64,000 nucleotides of DNA from Flavobacteriaceae bacterium (GCA_031277535.1 JAITMD010000021.1:124001-188000), one strand, 5' to 3'. Positions 41,499-51,944 are shown, counted from the first letter of the stretch. Numbers and translations: made by a program. The notes: generated by a model not told the origin, from the letters alone.

Positions 41499-42431
41499 AT
41501 GGAAAACGGAATTTACGCAAAATTTAATACAACTAAAGGTTCTATTTTAGTAAAACTAACAGAAGATAAAACACCTGGTACAGTTGGTAACTTTGTAGGA
41601 TTGGCAGAAGGAAACTTAGAGAATACAGCTCGTACACAAGGAAAACCTTATTATGATGGATTAAAATTCCACCGTGTTATACCAGATTTTATGGTACAAG
41701 GAGGTTGCCCAATGGGACAGGGTTCTGGAGGTCCAGGATATAAATTTGACGATGAGTTCCATCCTTCATTAAAACACGATGGACCTGGAGTATTATCTAT
41801 GGCTAATGCTGGACCAGGAACAAATGGTTCTCAGTTTTTCATTACACATGTCGCTACTCCTTGGTTAGATGGAAAACATACTGTATTTGGACATGTAGTA
41901 GAAGGACAAGATATAGTTGATGCTATTGCTCAAGATGATTTAATCGATTCTTTAGAAATTGTAAGAGTTGGAGAAGAAGCTCAGAAGTGGAATGCAATCG
42001 AAGCTTTTAGAGTATTTGAAGGGGCAAGAGAAAGAAGAGAAGCTGATGCTAAAAAAGAAGCAATGGAAGAAGTTGAAAAATTATCTGCTGGGTTTGAAGA
42101 AACAGCAAGTGGATTAAGATACCAAATGATTGTAAAGGGGACAGGAAAACAAGCAGAAAAAGGGAAAACAGTTTCTGTACACTATAAAGGAACTTTAGCA
42201 AATGGACAAGAGTTTGACAACTCATTCAAAAGAAAAAGCCCAATTGAGTTTCCTTTAGGACAAGGTTATGTAATCGAAGGATGGGATGAAGGTATCGCAT
42301 TGTTAAAAGTAGGAGATAAAGCAAGATTTGTAATTCCTTCGTATTTAGGATATGGAGAAAGAGGTGCTGGAGGGGTTATTCCACCAAATGCAACACTTAT
42401 TTTCGATGTAGAATTAATGGATGTAAAATAA
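41499..42431 (+). CDS. Dual-family peptidylprolyl isomerase (cyclophilin-FKBP fusion)
   Basis: Cyclophilin [15 protein letters not shown]...[10 protein letters not shown]-terminal [23 protein letters not shown]...[23 protein letters not shown]. Confidence 0.95.
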   Translation: MENGIYAKFNTTKGSILVKLTEDKTPGTVGNFVGLAEGNLENTARTQGKPYYDGLKFHRVIPDFMVQGGCPMGQGSGGPGYKFDDEFHPSLKHDGPGVLSMANAGPGTNGSQFFITHVATPWLDGKHTVFGHVVEGQDIVDAIAQDDLIDSLEIVRVGEEAQKWNAIEAFRVFEGARERREADAKKEAMEEVEKLSAGFEETASGLRYQMIVKGTGKQAEKGKTVSVHYKGTLANGQEFDNSFKRKSPIEFPLGQGYVIEGWDEGIALLKVGDKARFVIPSYLGYGERGAGGVIPPNATLIFDVELMDVK

Positions 42432-42439
42432 CATTATAA

Positions 42440-42479
42440 AGAAGACTCTTATTGTTAACAATAAGAGTCTTCTTGTCTT
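42440..42479 (+). terminator. Intrinsic terminator
   Basis: AAGAAGACTCTTATTGTTAACAATAAGAGTCTTCTTG. Confidence 0.85.
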
Positions 42480-42499
42480 TAAATTACTTAGTTATTATT

Positions 42500-43438
42500 A
42501 TGAAGCAAGATTTAATTGATTGTTTAGAGCGAATTAGACCTTATATTCATCATACTCCAATTATGGAGTCAAGACATATAGAAAACTTTTTAGGAAATGA
42601 TTTGTTTTTTAAGTGTGAAAATTTTCAACGAGCAGGAGCTTTTAAAATGAGGGGAGCCACTAATGCTATATTACAATTAACTAAAGAACAACGAAGTAAA
42701 GGAGTTGTAACCCATTCATCTGGTAATTTTGCGCAAGCATTAGCATTAGCTGCTCGTTCAGTAGGTGTGAAATGCTATATTGTTATGCCATTTAATGCAC
42801 CAGAAGTAAAGCGTAATGCAGTACTTGTATATGGTGGGGAAGTAATCGAATGTGCTGCTACTTTAGAAGCAAGAGAACGTGTGTCAAAACAAGTCATGGA
42901 AGATACAGGAGCAACTTTTATTCATCCATCAAATAATCTAAATGTAATTATTGGACAGTCAACAGCTGCTCAAGAATTATTGAAAGAACAACCAGATTTA
43001 GATGTTATTATAACACCAGTTGGAGGAGGAGGATTAATTGCTGGTACAGCTTTGGCTGCAAAGCATTTTGGGAAAGAAAGTATTGTAGTTATAGGAGGGG
43101 AACCCTTAGAAGCAGATGATGCATTTCGTTCTTTAGAAAGCGGCATCATTGAAAGTAATGAAACAACTGATACAATTGCAGATGGACTTAGAACACAATT
43201 AGGAGATATTAACTTTCCTATTATTAAAGAACATGTTAGATGTATTGTTAGAGTACGTGAAAATGAAATAGTGAGTGCTATGAGATTGATTTGGGAACGA
43301 ATGAAAATCATAGTTGAACCAAGTAGTGCGGTTGCTTTGGCTGTATTAATAAAGGAGAGACCATATTTTGAAGGAAAAAAAGTAGGTATTATTCTATCTG
43401 GAGGTAATGTTGATTTAGATAGTTTGCCCTTTGAATAA
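42500..43438 (+). CDS. Threonine dehydratase / serine racemase-like PLP enzyme
   Basis: FKCENFQRAGAFKMRGA; THSSGNFAQALALAA; VGGGGLIAG. Confidence 0.93.
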   Translation: MKQDLIDCLERIRPYIHHTPIMESRHIENFLGNDLFFKCENFQRAGAFKMRGATNAILQLTKEQRSKGVVTHSSGNFAQALALAARSVGVKCYIVMPFNAPEVKRNAVLVYGGEVIECAATLEARERVSKQVMEDTGATFIHPSNNLNVIIGQSTAAQELLKEQPDLDVIITPVGGGGLIAGTALAAKHFGKESIVVIGGEPLEADDAFRSLESGIIESNETTDTIADGLRTQLGDINFPIIKEHVRCIVRVRENEIVSAMRLIWERMKIIVEPSSAVALAVLIKERPYFEGKKVGIILSGGNVDLDSLPFE

Positions 43439-43439
43439 A

Positions 43440-43475
43440 CAAAAAGAGAGATGTTATATACATCTCTCTTTTTGT
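43440..43475. terminator. Bidirectional intrinsic terminator
   Basis: AAAAAGAGAGATGTtataTACATCTCTCTTTTTG. Confidence 0.8.
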
Positions 43476-44375
43476 TTATAGATGTTTTCGCTTAAACCAA
43501 GTCAGTTTTTTACGACCAAAATAGAGTCCTAAAATGATTAATACGCCACCTATAATTTGTGGAATACCAAGTTTCTCTTCATCTAATAGCCCCCAGCAGA
43601 AAGCAATTAAAGGCATTAGTAAAGAAACAGAAGATGCAAAGGTTGCATTTGTATCTTTGATTAGTTTATAGTAGTATATATTGGCTAAAGCACTTCCAAA
43701 GAGTGCTAATAAAAATACATAACCAATTCCTTTTAGTGCTTCTGGATGCTCCATTAAGGTTTGAAAGAAACCAGAAGTAATTAAAACAATTAATGCAGGG
43801 AGTAAAAGTACTAATTCGATAAAGGCTGTCCATACTAAAGGAGGAATGTTGCCCATATATTTTTGAGTTAACAAGCCACTATAGGCATACATCATTGCAG
43901 CAATAATAAGTAATAAATGATAAAACCAATTGCCAGTTTCAGCTATTGTATCTCCTTGTGTTTGTAATAAAAGTACAACTCCAATAAAAGATAGAAGAAC
44001 TCCAATTACCTCACCTAAATGTGCTTTATATTTAAAGAAGATAGCGCCAAGTATAATAACAAATATAGACATTAAGGCATTTAGAATTCCAGCAACAGAA
44101 CTATCTAAGTGCATTTCTGCTATAGGAAATAAAAACATAGGAATAAAACTACCTACTACCGCAGTAAGAAATAACCAATGGAATCCTTTTTTTGGAAGTA
44201 ATTGAATGTGCTTTAAAGAGGTTGGTAATAAAAATAACCCTGCAAAAGTTATGCGTAATGCCCCAACTTGTATAGGGGTGAAAAAATCAAGTCCACGTTT
44301 TATCAAGATAAAAGACGATCCCCATATTAAAGAAAGAACAAAAAGGGTAAGCCAATGTTTCGGTTTAATTTCCAA
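43476..44375 (-). CDS. EamA/DMT-family transporter
   Basis: 299 aa, ten TM; LIWGSSFILIKRGL. Confidence 0.92.
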   Translation of the reverse strand: MEIKPKHWLTLFVLSLIWGSSFILIKRGLDFFTPIQVGALRITFAGLFLLPTSLKHIQLLPKKGFHWLFLTAVVGSFIPMFLFPIAEMHLDSSVAGILNALMSIFVIILGAIFFKYKAHLGEVIGVLLSFIGVVLLLQTQGDTIAETGNWFYHLLLIIAAMMYAYSGLLTQKYMGNIPPLVWTAFIELVLLLPALIVLITSGFFQTLMEHPEALKGIGYVFLLALFGSALANIYYYKLIKDTNATFASSVSLLMPLIAFCWGLLDEEKLGIPQIIGGVLIILGLYFGRKKLTWFKRKHL

Positions 44376-44459
44376 AATAAAGTAATTGAATTAAGTGAGT
44401 AAAGATAAAAAAAAGACCGCAATCACTTGCGGTCTCTTAGTTCTTATATTTTTGTAAAA

Positions 44460-46013
44460 CTATTGTTTCTTACGAGTATCTAATTGATCAAAATACATTT
44501 CTTGGAAACTTTTGTTTACTCCATGGTTAACACGTTTGTGGAAAGTCTTAGGTTCTATTTCAGAAGGCTTTTCATAACCAATAGCACTGATAAATTCACC
44601 TAATGCTTTCATTGTGTTTTTATGGAAGTTAGCTACACGCATTCTCTTATCTGTAACATCAAGTGATCTGTATAATGTTTCATCTTGTGTTGCAATACCA
44701 ACAGGACAGTGACCACTATCACATTGTAATGCTTGGATACAACCTAAAGCGAACATCATTCCACGTGCACTATAACAAGCATCTGCTCCTAAAGCCATTG
44801 TTTTAGCAATATCAAATGCCGAAATAATACGTCCTGATGCTAATAATTTGATTTTATCTCTAAGTCCGTTTTCAATTAATGTTTTGTTAGCAAATACTAA
44901 AGCATCATTTAAAGCCATACCCATATAGTCAATAAATTCTAATGGAGCAGCTCCTGTTCCTCCTTCAGCACCATCAATAGTGATAAAGTCAGGGTAGATA
45001 TTTGCTTCCATCATTGCTTTTATAATATTTGTAAATTCATCTCTACGTCCAATACAAATTTTGAAACCAACAGGTTTTCCATTTGAAAGGAATCTCAATT
45101 TACCAATAAACTGTACTAATTCTTGTGGATTAGTAAAAGCAGTATGAGCAGATGGAGAGTGAACTGTTGTATGTGGAGTAATATTTCTAATTTGAGAAAT
45201 TTCTACTGTGTTTTTTTCAGCAGGTAATAAACCTCCATGTCCTGGTTTAGCTCCTTGAGATAATTTGATTTCAATCATCTTTACTTCTGGATAGTTTGCA
45301 CGCTCTTCGAATAAAGCTTCGTCAAAGAATCCTTTAGCATCACGACAACCAAAGTATCCTGTACCAATTTGCCAAATTAAATCTCCTCCAGAACGGTGGT
45401 ATTGACTGATTCCTCCTTCTCCTGTATTGTGTGCAAATCCACCAATTTTAGCTCCTTCATTTAAAGCTGTAATTGCTTTTTTACTTAAAGCACCATAACT
45501 CATTGCACTAATGTTATAAACACTTGCACTATAAGGTTGTTTACAGTCAGATCCTCCAATAAGAGTTCTGAAATTAGTATCATCTACGTGTTTAGGGTAA
45601 ACAGAGTGTGCTGCCCATTCATATCCAATTCGGTTAGGATCATCTTGCATACCAAAAGAAACAGTTTGTTTCTCGTTTTTAGCTCTTTGGTAAACAATAG
45701 AACGCTCACGTCTATTGAATGGTTTTCCATCTAATTCACCTTCCCAAAAATATTGACGCATCTCTGGACGAATAGATTCAAACATGTATCTAAAACGAGC
45801 AAAGATTGGGTAATTTTTACGGATTGTATGTTTTGTTTGATTTAAGTCAGTAATAGCTAAGTAAGCAAGAAATCCTGAGATAAGAGTATTAATAATACCC
45901 GCCAGTGATTGATATAATGCTAATGTAACTAATGAATAAGCAAGATAGATGAATACTGCCGCAATAGTTACCTGTCCAAATGTAAATCGATTTAAAAATT
46001 TTTTGTGAAACAT
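44460..46013 (-). CDS. FMN-binding glutamate synthase family protein
   Basis: 517 aa; SQGAKPGHGGLLPAEK, DGAEGGTGAAP, ALQCDSGHCPVGIATQ. Confidence 0.93.
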   Translation of the reverse strand: MFHKKFLNRFTFGQVTIAAVFIYLAYSLVTLALYQSLAGIINTLISGFLAYLAITDLNQTKHTIRKNYPIFARFRYMFESIRPEMRQYFWEGELDGKPFNRRERSIVYQRAKNEKQTVSFGMQDDPNRIGYEWAAHSVYPKHVDDTNFRTLIGGSDCKQPYSASVYNISAMSYGALSKKAITALNEGAKIGGFAHNTGEGGISQYHRSGGDLIWQIGTGYFGCRDAKGFFDEALFEERANYPEVKMIEIKLSQGAKPGHGGLLPAEKNTVEISQIRNITPHTTVHSPSAHTAFTNPQELVQFIGKLRFLSNGKPVGFKICIGRRDEFTNIIKAMMEANIYPDFITIDGAEGGTGAAPLEFIDYMGMALNDALVFANKTLIENGLRDKIKLLASGRIISAFDIAKTMALGADACYSARGMMFALGCIQALQCDSGHCPVGIATQDETLYRSLDVTDKRMRVANFHKNTMKALGEFISAIGYEKPSEIEPKTFHKRVNHGVNKSFQEMYFDQLDTRKKQ

Positions 46014-46078
46014 AAAAGTGAATTTAATGTAATCGGTTTGTTGCTTAGTTTGTAATCAGGTTTTTCAATTATTTTTTC

Positions 46079-46146
46079 TCTACCCTAACACCCGTTTTTA
46101 CAGGTGATTTTCTACTTGTAAATCAATCAGTATGTTAGGTTTTTAA
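46079..46146 (-). promoter_or_regulatory. Candidate structured 5' leader RNA (three-way-junction-like)
   Basis: Minus strand CCTAACA...TGATTT/AAATCA...CACCTG/CGGGTG...TGTTAGG just downstream of TACCTTTG -7 element (46153-46160). Confidence 0.5.
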
Positions 46147-46274
46147 ACAGAGCAAAGGTAGCAAAGATTTTGAATTTACCGAGTTTTTCTAATTATAATT
46201 TTGAAATTATAACCACTAAAAAATATCAATATGATAATTAATTTTGATATTAGCTATAAAAGTTTGATAATATG

Positions 46275-47567
46275 TTATTTAATCGGTTTTTTTAATGACG
46301 TAAACGCTTTATTTTTAATATGAATAATATAAGAATGGAATCTTGTAACTTGTTGAGATTTATAGATTGTTTGTGTACCTGATGATGTGTAAGCTACTAA
46401 GACAATTAAAACTAAGTATGGAATCATTGATATTCCAAACAATTCTGCTCCCATAATAGCACAAGCAACAGGCGTTTTAGTAGCACCTGCAAAAACAGCA
46501 ATAAAACCTAATGCAGCAACAAAACTAACTTCTAAAGAAAAGTATGGTGCCAAGAAACTACCTAATGTAGCACCTATGAAAAATAAAGGGGTTACTTCAC
46601 CTCCTTTAAATCCTACACCCAAGGTTAAAGCTGTAAGTAATAGCTTTAATATAAAAACTTCTCCTCCTTGATTATGAATAAATGAATCAGATAAAGTTGG
46701 TAAACCTAAACCTAAATATCTGTAATCCCCAATTAAGGTGATGATACCAATAAATACAATAGCTCCTATAAAAGGTCTAAGAGGAGGATACTTAATGTAT
46801 TTACTACTTAATAGGGCAATATGTTCTGTTGCTTTAATGAAAAGTAAGGTTGCTAACCCAAATAGAATACCTCCACCTATCAGTTGAATAAGTAGCAAAA
46901 AAGTAATATCAGGAATACTATAAACACTATAGTGACTATGCGAAATTCCCCATAGATTACAAGTTATATGAGCGATAAAGGCTACTAATACAGTAGGGAA
47001 TATAGTTTTGTAGGGTACCTGTTTAAAATGCATAAGTTCAAATGCAAATAATATACCTGCAAATGGAGTACCAAACACAGATGCAAAACCTGCACTGATT
47101 CCCATAAGTAGAATAGCTTTTCTTTCAACTTTCGTAAGTTTGATAAAAGAAGATATTTGATCCGCAATTGCACCTCCCATTTGTACTGCAGTACCTTCTC
47201 TTCCAGCAGAACCACCAAATAAATGGGTAATTAACGTTCCAAATAAAACCATAGGAGCCATTTTGAAAGGAATTGTTTTTTGTGGGGCATAGTATTCCTC
47301 TATCAAAAGATTATTTCCCTTATTTGCAGTATCGCCATAGTAATGATAATAGAGCCCAACGATGAAACCTCCTATTGGTAAAAAGTATAATAAGTATGGA
47401 TGTAAGTTTCGCAGATTAGTTACTTCAGCTAATAAATATAAGAATAGAGCAGAAGCACTACCAATAGGGATCCCTATGAATATAGCAAGTATTATCCATT
47501 TAAAAAGATACGTAAAAAAAGAATTTGTAGTAAAAAGATGTCCTTCTGATGTTTTAAAATTAATCAT
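46275..47567 (-). CDS. CLC-family channel/antiporter, probable fluoride-exporting CLC-F
   Basis: 430 aa; GGSAGREGTAVQMGGAIADQ, GFKGGEVTPLFFIGATLG, KGNNLLIEEYY in place of GSGIP; fluoride riboswitch upstream. Confidence 0.88.
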   Translation of the reverse strand: MINFKTSEGHLFTTNSFFTYLFKWIILAIFIGIPIGSASALFLYLLAEVTNLRNLHPYLLYFLPIGGFIVGLYYHYYGDTANKGNNLLIEEYYAPQKTIPFKMAPMVLFGTLITHLFGGSAGREGTAVQMGGAIADQISSFIKLTKVERKAILLMGISAGFASVFGTPFAGILFAFELMHFKQVPYKTIFPTVLVAFIAHITCNLWGISHSHYSVYSIPDITFLLLIQLIGGGILFGLATLLFIKATEHIALLSSKYIKYPPLRPFIGAIVFIGIITLIGDYRYLGLGLPTLSDSFIHNQGGEVFILKLLLTALTLGVGFKGGEVTPLFFIGATLGSFLAPYFSLEVSFVAALGFIAVFAGATKTPVACAIMGAELFGISMIPYLVLIVLVAYTSSGTQTIYKSQQVTRFHSYIIHIKNKAFTSLKKPIK

Positions 47568-47608
47568 AATCTACCTGATAGGTTTATACATTAGTATTTC
47601 TATTGTTA

Positions 47609-47654
47609 GTAGACGTCATCAGCGCTTAGGCGGTTCAAGGCAGACATCATTGCC
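47609..47654 (-). ncRNA. Fluoride riboswitch (crcB RNA motif)
   Basis: Minus strand GGCAATGATGTCTGCCTTGAACCGCCTAAGCGCTGATGACGTCTAC, matching the crcB consensus GGnnAUGnnGUnnnCC...AAnCGCC...GCUGAUGACGnCUAC. Confidence 0.9.
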
Positions 47655-47677
47655 ATAAATATATAGTGCAAAGATAT

Positions 47678-47712
47678 AAAAAAAGCCTGATTATAAATCA
47701 GGCTTTATATGA
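47678..47712 (-). terminator. Intrinsic terminator of DUF3276 gene
   Basis: Minus strand AAAGCCTGATTTATAATCAGGCTTTTTTTAT. Confidence 0.85.
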
Positions 47713-47722
47713 ATTTAAAAGA

Positions 47723-48082
47723 TTATATATCATCAAAACTAACGTCAGTATAGCTACTTACGTTCTCATCTCTTGTATATTCCTTTTTAAAATCTTTTTG
47801 ATGTCTTTCAGAAATAACTTCCTCTCCTTTGTTTTGCAAAACGTAGTCTGTCATTTCATCTAAGATTTCTTTGAATGCACCGAAGTCTTCTTTATATAAA
47901 TAAATCTTGTGCTTTTTGAAGTGGAAAGAACCATCATCTTCAGTGAATTTTTTACTCTCTGTAATCGTAATGTAATAATCATCAGCTTTTGTAGCTCTCA
48001 CATCGAAGAAGTAAGTTCTTCTTCCTGCTCTTAATACTTTTGAGAAAATTTCCTCTTTTTCTAACATTTCGTTATCTCTCAT
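47723..48082 (-). CDS. DUF3276 / PUR-alpha-like protein
   Basis: 119 aa; EIFSKVLRAGRRTYFFDVRATKADDYYITITESKK. Confidence 0.9.
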   Translation of the reverse strand: MRDNEMLEKEEIFSKVLRAGRRTYFFDVRATKADDYYITITESKKFTEDDGSFHFKKHKIYLYKEDFGAFKEILDEMTDYVLQNKGEEVISERHQKDFKKEYTRDENVSSYTDVSFDDI

Positions 48083-48156
48083 AATCCTTCTATCAATTAA
48101 TTGATTTGTTCATATAGCATTCAAAAGTCTAAAAAAAAACCTAATTAACCAACTAA

Positions 48157-49908
48157 TTATAAAATTTCTTTTTCACTTAATTGTTTTTGATGTAGTTCTT
48201 GATAGTATCCTTCTTCTAAAATAAGTTCTTCATGCGTCCCCTGCTGAATGATATGTCCTGCATCAAGTACTATTATTTGATCTGCATGTTTAGCGGATGA
48301 TACTCTATGGGTAACAATAATCGTTGTAATAGATTGACTGTGTGCTTGTAAGTTTTGTAATATTCGCTCTTCTGTTTCTGTATCTACAGCAGATAGTGAA
48401 TCGTCTAATAGCAAGATAGGAGCATCTTTTATTAATGCTCTTGCAATAGAAACTCGTTGCTTTTGTCCTCCGGATAACGTTAATCCTCGTTCTCCCAATA
48501 CAGTATTATATCCTTTTTCGAATTGAATAATATTGTGGTGTACAACAGCTTTTTCCGCTACTGCAATAACTTCTTCTTCTGTAGCATTCTCTTTTCCAAA
48601 TTTGATATTATTGCTGATAGTATCCGAAAATAGGAACGCATCTTGGGGTACCATTGCAATGCCTTGTCGTAAACTTTTTAAGTTACAATCTTTGATAGGA
48701 ACATTGTCAATTAATATTTGCCCTTTATCTGTATCATACATTCTTGTAATCAACGAGAGTATAGTTGATTTACCAGAACCGGTTTTTCCTAATATTGCTA
48801 ACTTCTGTCCTTTGGCTAAATGGAAACTGACATGACTTAAAGCTTGTATCCCTGTGTCTTCATATTTAAAAGAAACTTCTTTAAAAGTGATAGCCCCATT
48901 TATTTTACTTTCTGTTGGATTCGTATTGTATATTTCAGGTTTAACATCCAAGAATTCATTGATACGTTTTTGTGAAGCTTCAGCTTCTTGAATCATTGTA
49001 GATACCCATCCTAATGATGCAACAGGCCAAGTAAGCATATTGATATATAAAATAAACTGAGCAATAATACCAATATCACCAATTTGTCCATTAAAGTATA
49101 GCAATGCTCCGATTGTGATTACAATTAAATTACTTAACCCGATTAAGAAGATCATTAAAGGACCTATCAAAGAATTGGATTTAGCTAACTTTAAAGCTCT
49201 GTGTTTACTGTCAGTTGTTAGTTGTTCAAAATCTGCTTGTTTTTCTTTCTCTATTGCGTAAGCCTTAATTACTCGTATACCAGAAAATATCTCTTGTGTA
49301 AAAGTTGATAGAGCAGATAAGTTTTGTTGAAAGTTTGCACTTCTATTATTGATATCACGACTCAATTTAAAGATAAAATATCCCAAAAGAGGAAGAGGTA
49401 ATAACGAATAGAAAGTTAGTTGTGGAGAGATAAGGTACATCTGTGTTAATACTACTGCAAAACGAATCAACGTATTAATAGAGTACATAACAGCTGGTCC
49501 TACGTATTGACGTACTTTACCAACATCTTCACTAATGCGGTTCATTAAATCTCCTGTACGATTTTGTTTGTAAAAACTTTGTGTCAAAACCTCATAATGC
49601 TTAAACACTTCATTTTTTAAATCAAATTCAATATGACGAGACATAACAATTAAAGTTTGTCTCATCAAGAATGTAAGAAACCCAGCAATTAAAGTTGTGA
49701 TTAATATCCAAGTGATATTTTCAAGTAATAACTTTGTTACGGTGTCTTTGTGTAGCGTTTCTATTTTTTCTAATACACGAATAGAGTCTCCAACCAATTT
49801 AGGTGTGTATAGTGTGAAAATTTGTGCTACAATGGTAATAACCACTCCTAAAAGAAAGCGGTATTTATATTTAAAAAAATACTTATTTAGATGGCGTAGT
49901 GCACTCAT
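48157..49908 (-). CDS. ABC transporter, fused permease/ATP-binding
   Basis: GKTGSGKST, LSGGQKQRVSIARAL; start likely MSALRHLNKYFFKY. Confidence 0.92.
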   Translation of the reverse strand: MSALRHLNKYFFKYKYRFLLGVVITIVAQIFTLYTPKLVGDSIRVLEKIETLHKDTVTKLLLENITWILITTLIAGFLTFLMRQTLIVMSRHIEFDLKNEVFKHYEVLTQSFYKQNRTGDLMNRISEDVGKVRQYVGPAVMYSINTLIRFAVVLTQMYLISPQLTFYSLLPLPLLGYFIFKLSRDINNRSANFQQNLSALSTFTQEIFSGIRVIKAYAIEKEKQADFEQLTTDSKHRALKLAKSNSLIGPLMIFLIGLSNLIVITIGALLYFNGQIGDIGIIAQFILYINMLTWPVASLGWVSTMIQEAEASQKRINEFLDVKPEIYNTNPTESKINGAITFKEVSFKYEDTGIQALSHVSFHLAKGQKLAILGKTGSGKSTILSLITRMYDTDKGQILIDNVPIKDCNLKSLRQGIAMVPQDAFLFSDTISNNIKFGKENATEEEVIAVAEKAVVHHNIIQFEKGYNTVLGERGLTLSGGQKQRVSIARALIKDAPILLLDDSLSAVDTETEERILQNLQAHSQSITTIIVTHRVSSAKHADQIIVLDAGHIIQQGTHEELILEEGYYQELHQKQLSEKEIL

Positions 49909-50151
49909 ATAAAATAATATAGTATAGATAAGTGTTTGTATAAGTGATAAAACAAGTACATGACTCATTTTATAATAGCCACAAATATAGCTGATTATTG
50001 ACTATTAGAAATTAGAGAATCTAAATTGTTTTTTAAAATTCAAGTTAAAAAATGAAAACTCCTTGATGTATATCGTGAAATAAGAAAGATAATTTTATAC
50101 ATTTGCACTTTCAAAAATATCAGAAATAATTTTTTAAGTTCTTATAGTAGC

Positions 50152-51093
50152 ATGTTAAATCGAAGACACATTCGTATCAAGGTTATGCAGACGCTTTATG
50201 CAATGCAACAAAGTAATTCAGACCACGTTCAAGGTGGTGAAAAATTCTTAACCTATAGTATTGAAAGTATTCAAGAGTTATATCTTTTGATGCTGACAAC
50301 ATTAGTGGAGATAAAAAGAAAAGAAACGGAGTATCTTTCAATTGCCCAAAAGAAACATTTAGCTACTAAAGAGGAACGCAATCCCAACAATAAACTTATC
50401 GATAATGCTGTATTAGCTTTACTTGAAAGTTCTACATCTATTTCTTCAAAAATAGAAGAAAGAGGAATGAAGCAATGGCAAGTAAAGGATCACTATATCC
50501 AAATGTTATTAGATGAAATTAAGGAGAGTGATATTTATAAAAAATACATGAGTGCTCCTTCTTCATCTTTTGACGAAGATCGTCAGTTTGTAGTAGATAT
50601 TTTTACAGATATTATAGCTCCTAATGATAAAATTTATGAGTTTTTAGAAGATAGCCAAATGACTTGGTTAGATGATATTCCTGTAGTTAATACACTTATT
50701 CAAAAACAGCTACGTCAAGTAAAAGATTCTACAGCAGTATTCTTTGTACCAAAGGTATATAAAGATTCAGAAGATCAGGAGTTTGCTATTAATTTGTTTA
50801 GAAAAACAATCTTGAATTATTCAGAATTAGCAGAAGAATATGAAGGACGTACACCAAACTGGGATGCAGATCGTATTGCAGAAATAGATACTGTTATTTT
50901 GAGAATGGCTATTTGTGAGATGCTTAAATTTAGTTCAATTCCTGTTAAAGTTACAATAAATGAGTATTTAGAAATCGCAAAAGAATATTCTACACCAAAA
51001 AGTAGTATATTTATCAACGGTATCCTTGACAGTATTTCTAAAGACTTTGACAAAGAAGGAAAGATTACGAAAATAGGTAAGGGATTACTATAA
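50152..51093 (+). CDS. nusB: Transcription antitermination factor NusB
   Basis: 313 aa; MLNRRHIRIKVMQTLYA; C-terminal VTINEYLEIAKEYSTPKSSIFINGILDSI. Confidence 0.93.
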   Translation: MLNRRHIRIKVMQTLYAMQQSNSDHVQGGEKFLTYSIESIQELYLLMLTTLVEIKRKETEYLSIAQKKHLATKEERNPNNKLIDNAVLALLESSTSISSKIEERGMKQWQVKDHYIQMLLDEIKESDIYKKYMSAPSSSFDEDRQFVVDIFTDIIAPNDKIYEFLEDSQMTWLDDIPVVNTLIQKQLRQVKDSTAVFFVPKVYKDSEDQEFAINLFRKTILNYSELAEEYEGRTPNWDADRIAEIDTVILRMAICEMLKFSSIPVKVTINEYLEIAKEYSTPKSSIFINGILDSISKDFDKEGKITKIGKGLL

Positions 51094-51113
51094 CCCATTA
51101 TTAATTATAGAAT

Positions 51114-51566
51114 ATGAAAAGAATAGCTTTATTAGCGGTAGCAATTGGATTGTTATCAGTTTCTTGTAAAAACAACGATGCATCAAGTAAAATTGATGAA
51201 GCAAACGCAGAAAAAGTAGAACAATCTTCTACTGCAACAACAGGTACACCTGCAATTGAGTTTGATAAAACAGAACACGACTTTGGTAATATTGGAAATA
51301 ATGAGTCGGTTGAAACAGAATTCTCTGTTAAGAATACAGGAACAGCAGATTTAGTAATTATCAATGCAACAGCATCTTGTGGATGTACTGTACCTGAGTA
51401 TCAAAAAACACCTATTAAACCAGGAGAAACATCTAAGTTGAAAGTGCGTTTCCAAACAGGAGCAGTAGGTTCTCAACAAAAAACAGTTACTTTAACAACA
51501 AATACAGAAAAAGGAGAAGAGCTATTGACAATTAAAGCAAATGTAGCTGCTCCAGCTCAACAATAA
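51114..51566 (+). CDS. DUF1573 lipoprotein
   Basis: LSVSC lipobox; EFDKTEHDFGNIGNNESVETEFSVKNTGTADLVI. Confidence 0.92.
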   Translation: MKRIALLAVAIGLLSVSCKNNDASSKIDEANAEKVEQSSTATTGTPAIEFDKTEHDFGNIGNNESVETEFSVKNTGTADLVIINATASCGCTVPEYQKTPIKPGETSKLKVRFQTGAVGSQQKTVTLTTNTEKGEELLTIKANVAAPAQQ

Positions 51567-51586
51567 TCTAAATTAAATATTACAAT

Positions 51587-51862
51587 ATGGAAGGTTTACA
51601 ACAGTTTTTACCGATTATTTTAATGTTTGTGGTAATCTATTTCTTAATGATTCGTCCACAACAAAAGAAAATGAAGCAAGAGAAAGAATATGAGACTAAC
51701 ATTAAAGTTGGTGATAGAATTGTTACTAAATCGGGAATTCATGGAAGAATTAATGAATTAAACGAAACAACAGTAGTTATTGAAACAATGGCTGGTAAGT
51801 TGTTAATGGAGCGTTCAGCAATCTCTATGGAAATGAGTCAAAAACTAAATGAGAAAAAATAG
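51587..51862 (+). CDS. yajC: Preprotein translocase subunit YajC
   Basis: YFLMIRPQQKKMKQEKEY; VGDRIVTKSGIHGRI. Confidence 0.95.
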   Translation: MEGLQQFLPIILMFVVIYFLMIRPQQKKMKQEKEYETNIKVGDRIVTKSGIHGRINELNETTVVIETMAGKLLMERSAISMEMSQKLNEKK

Positions 51863-51877
51863 TCTCATTACTGTATA

Positions 51878-51915
51878 AGAAAAAGCGTTATCAACAAGTG
51901 ATAACGCTTTTTTTA
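51878..51915 (+). terminator. Intrinsic terminator
   Basis: AAAAAGCGTTATCAacaaGTGATAACGCTTTTTTTA. Confidence 0.85.
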
Positions 51916-51944
51916 TGTCATATAGTTGCGAGTCTTACTATCAA

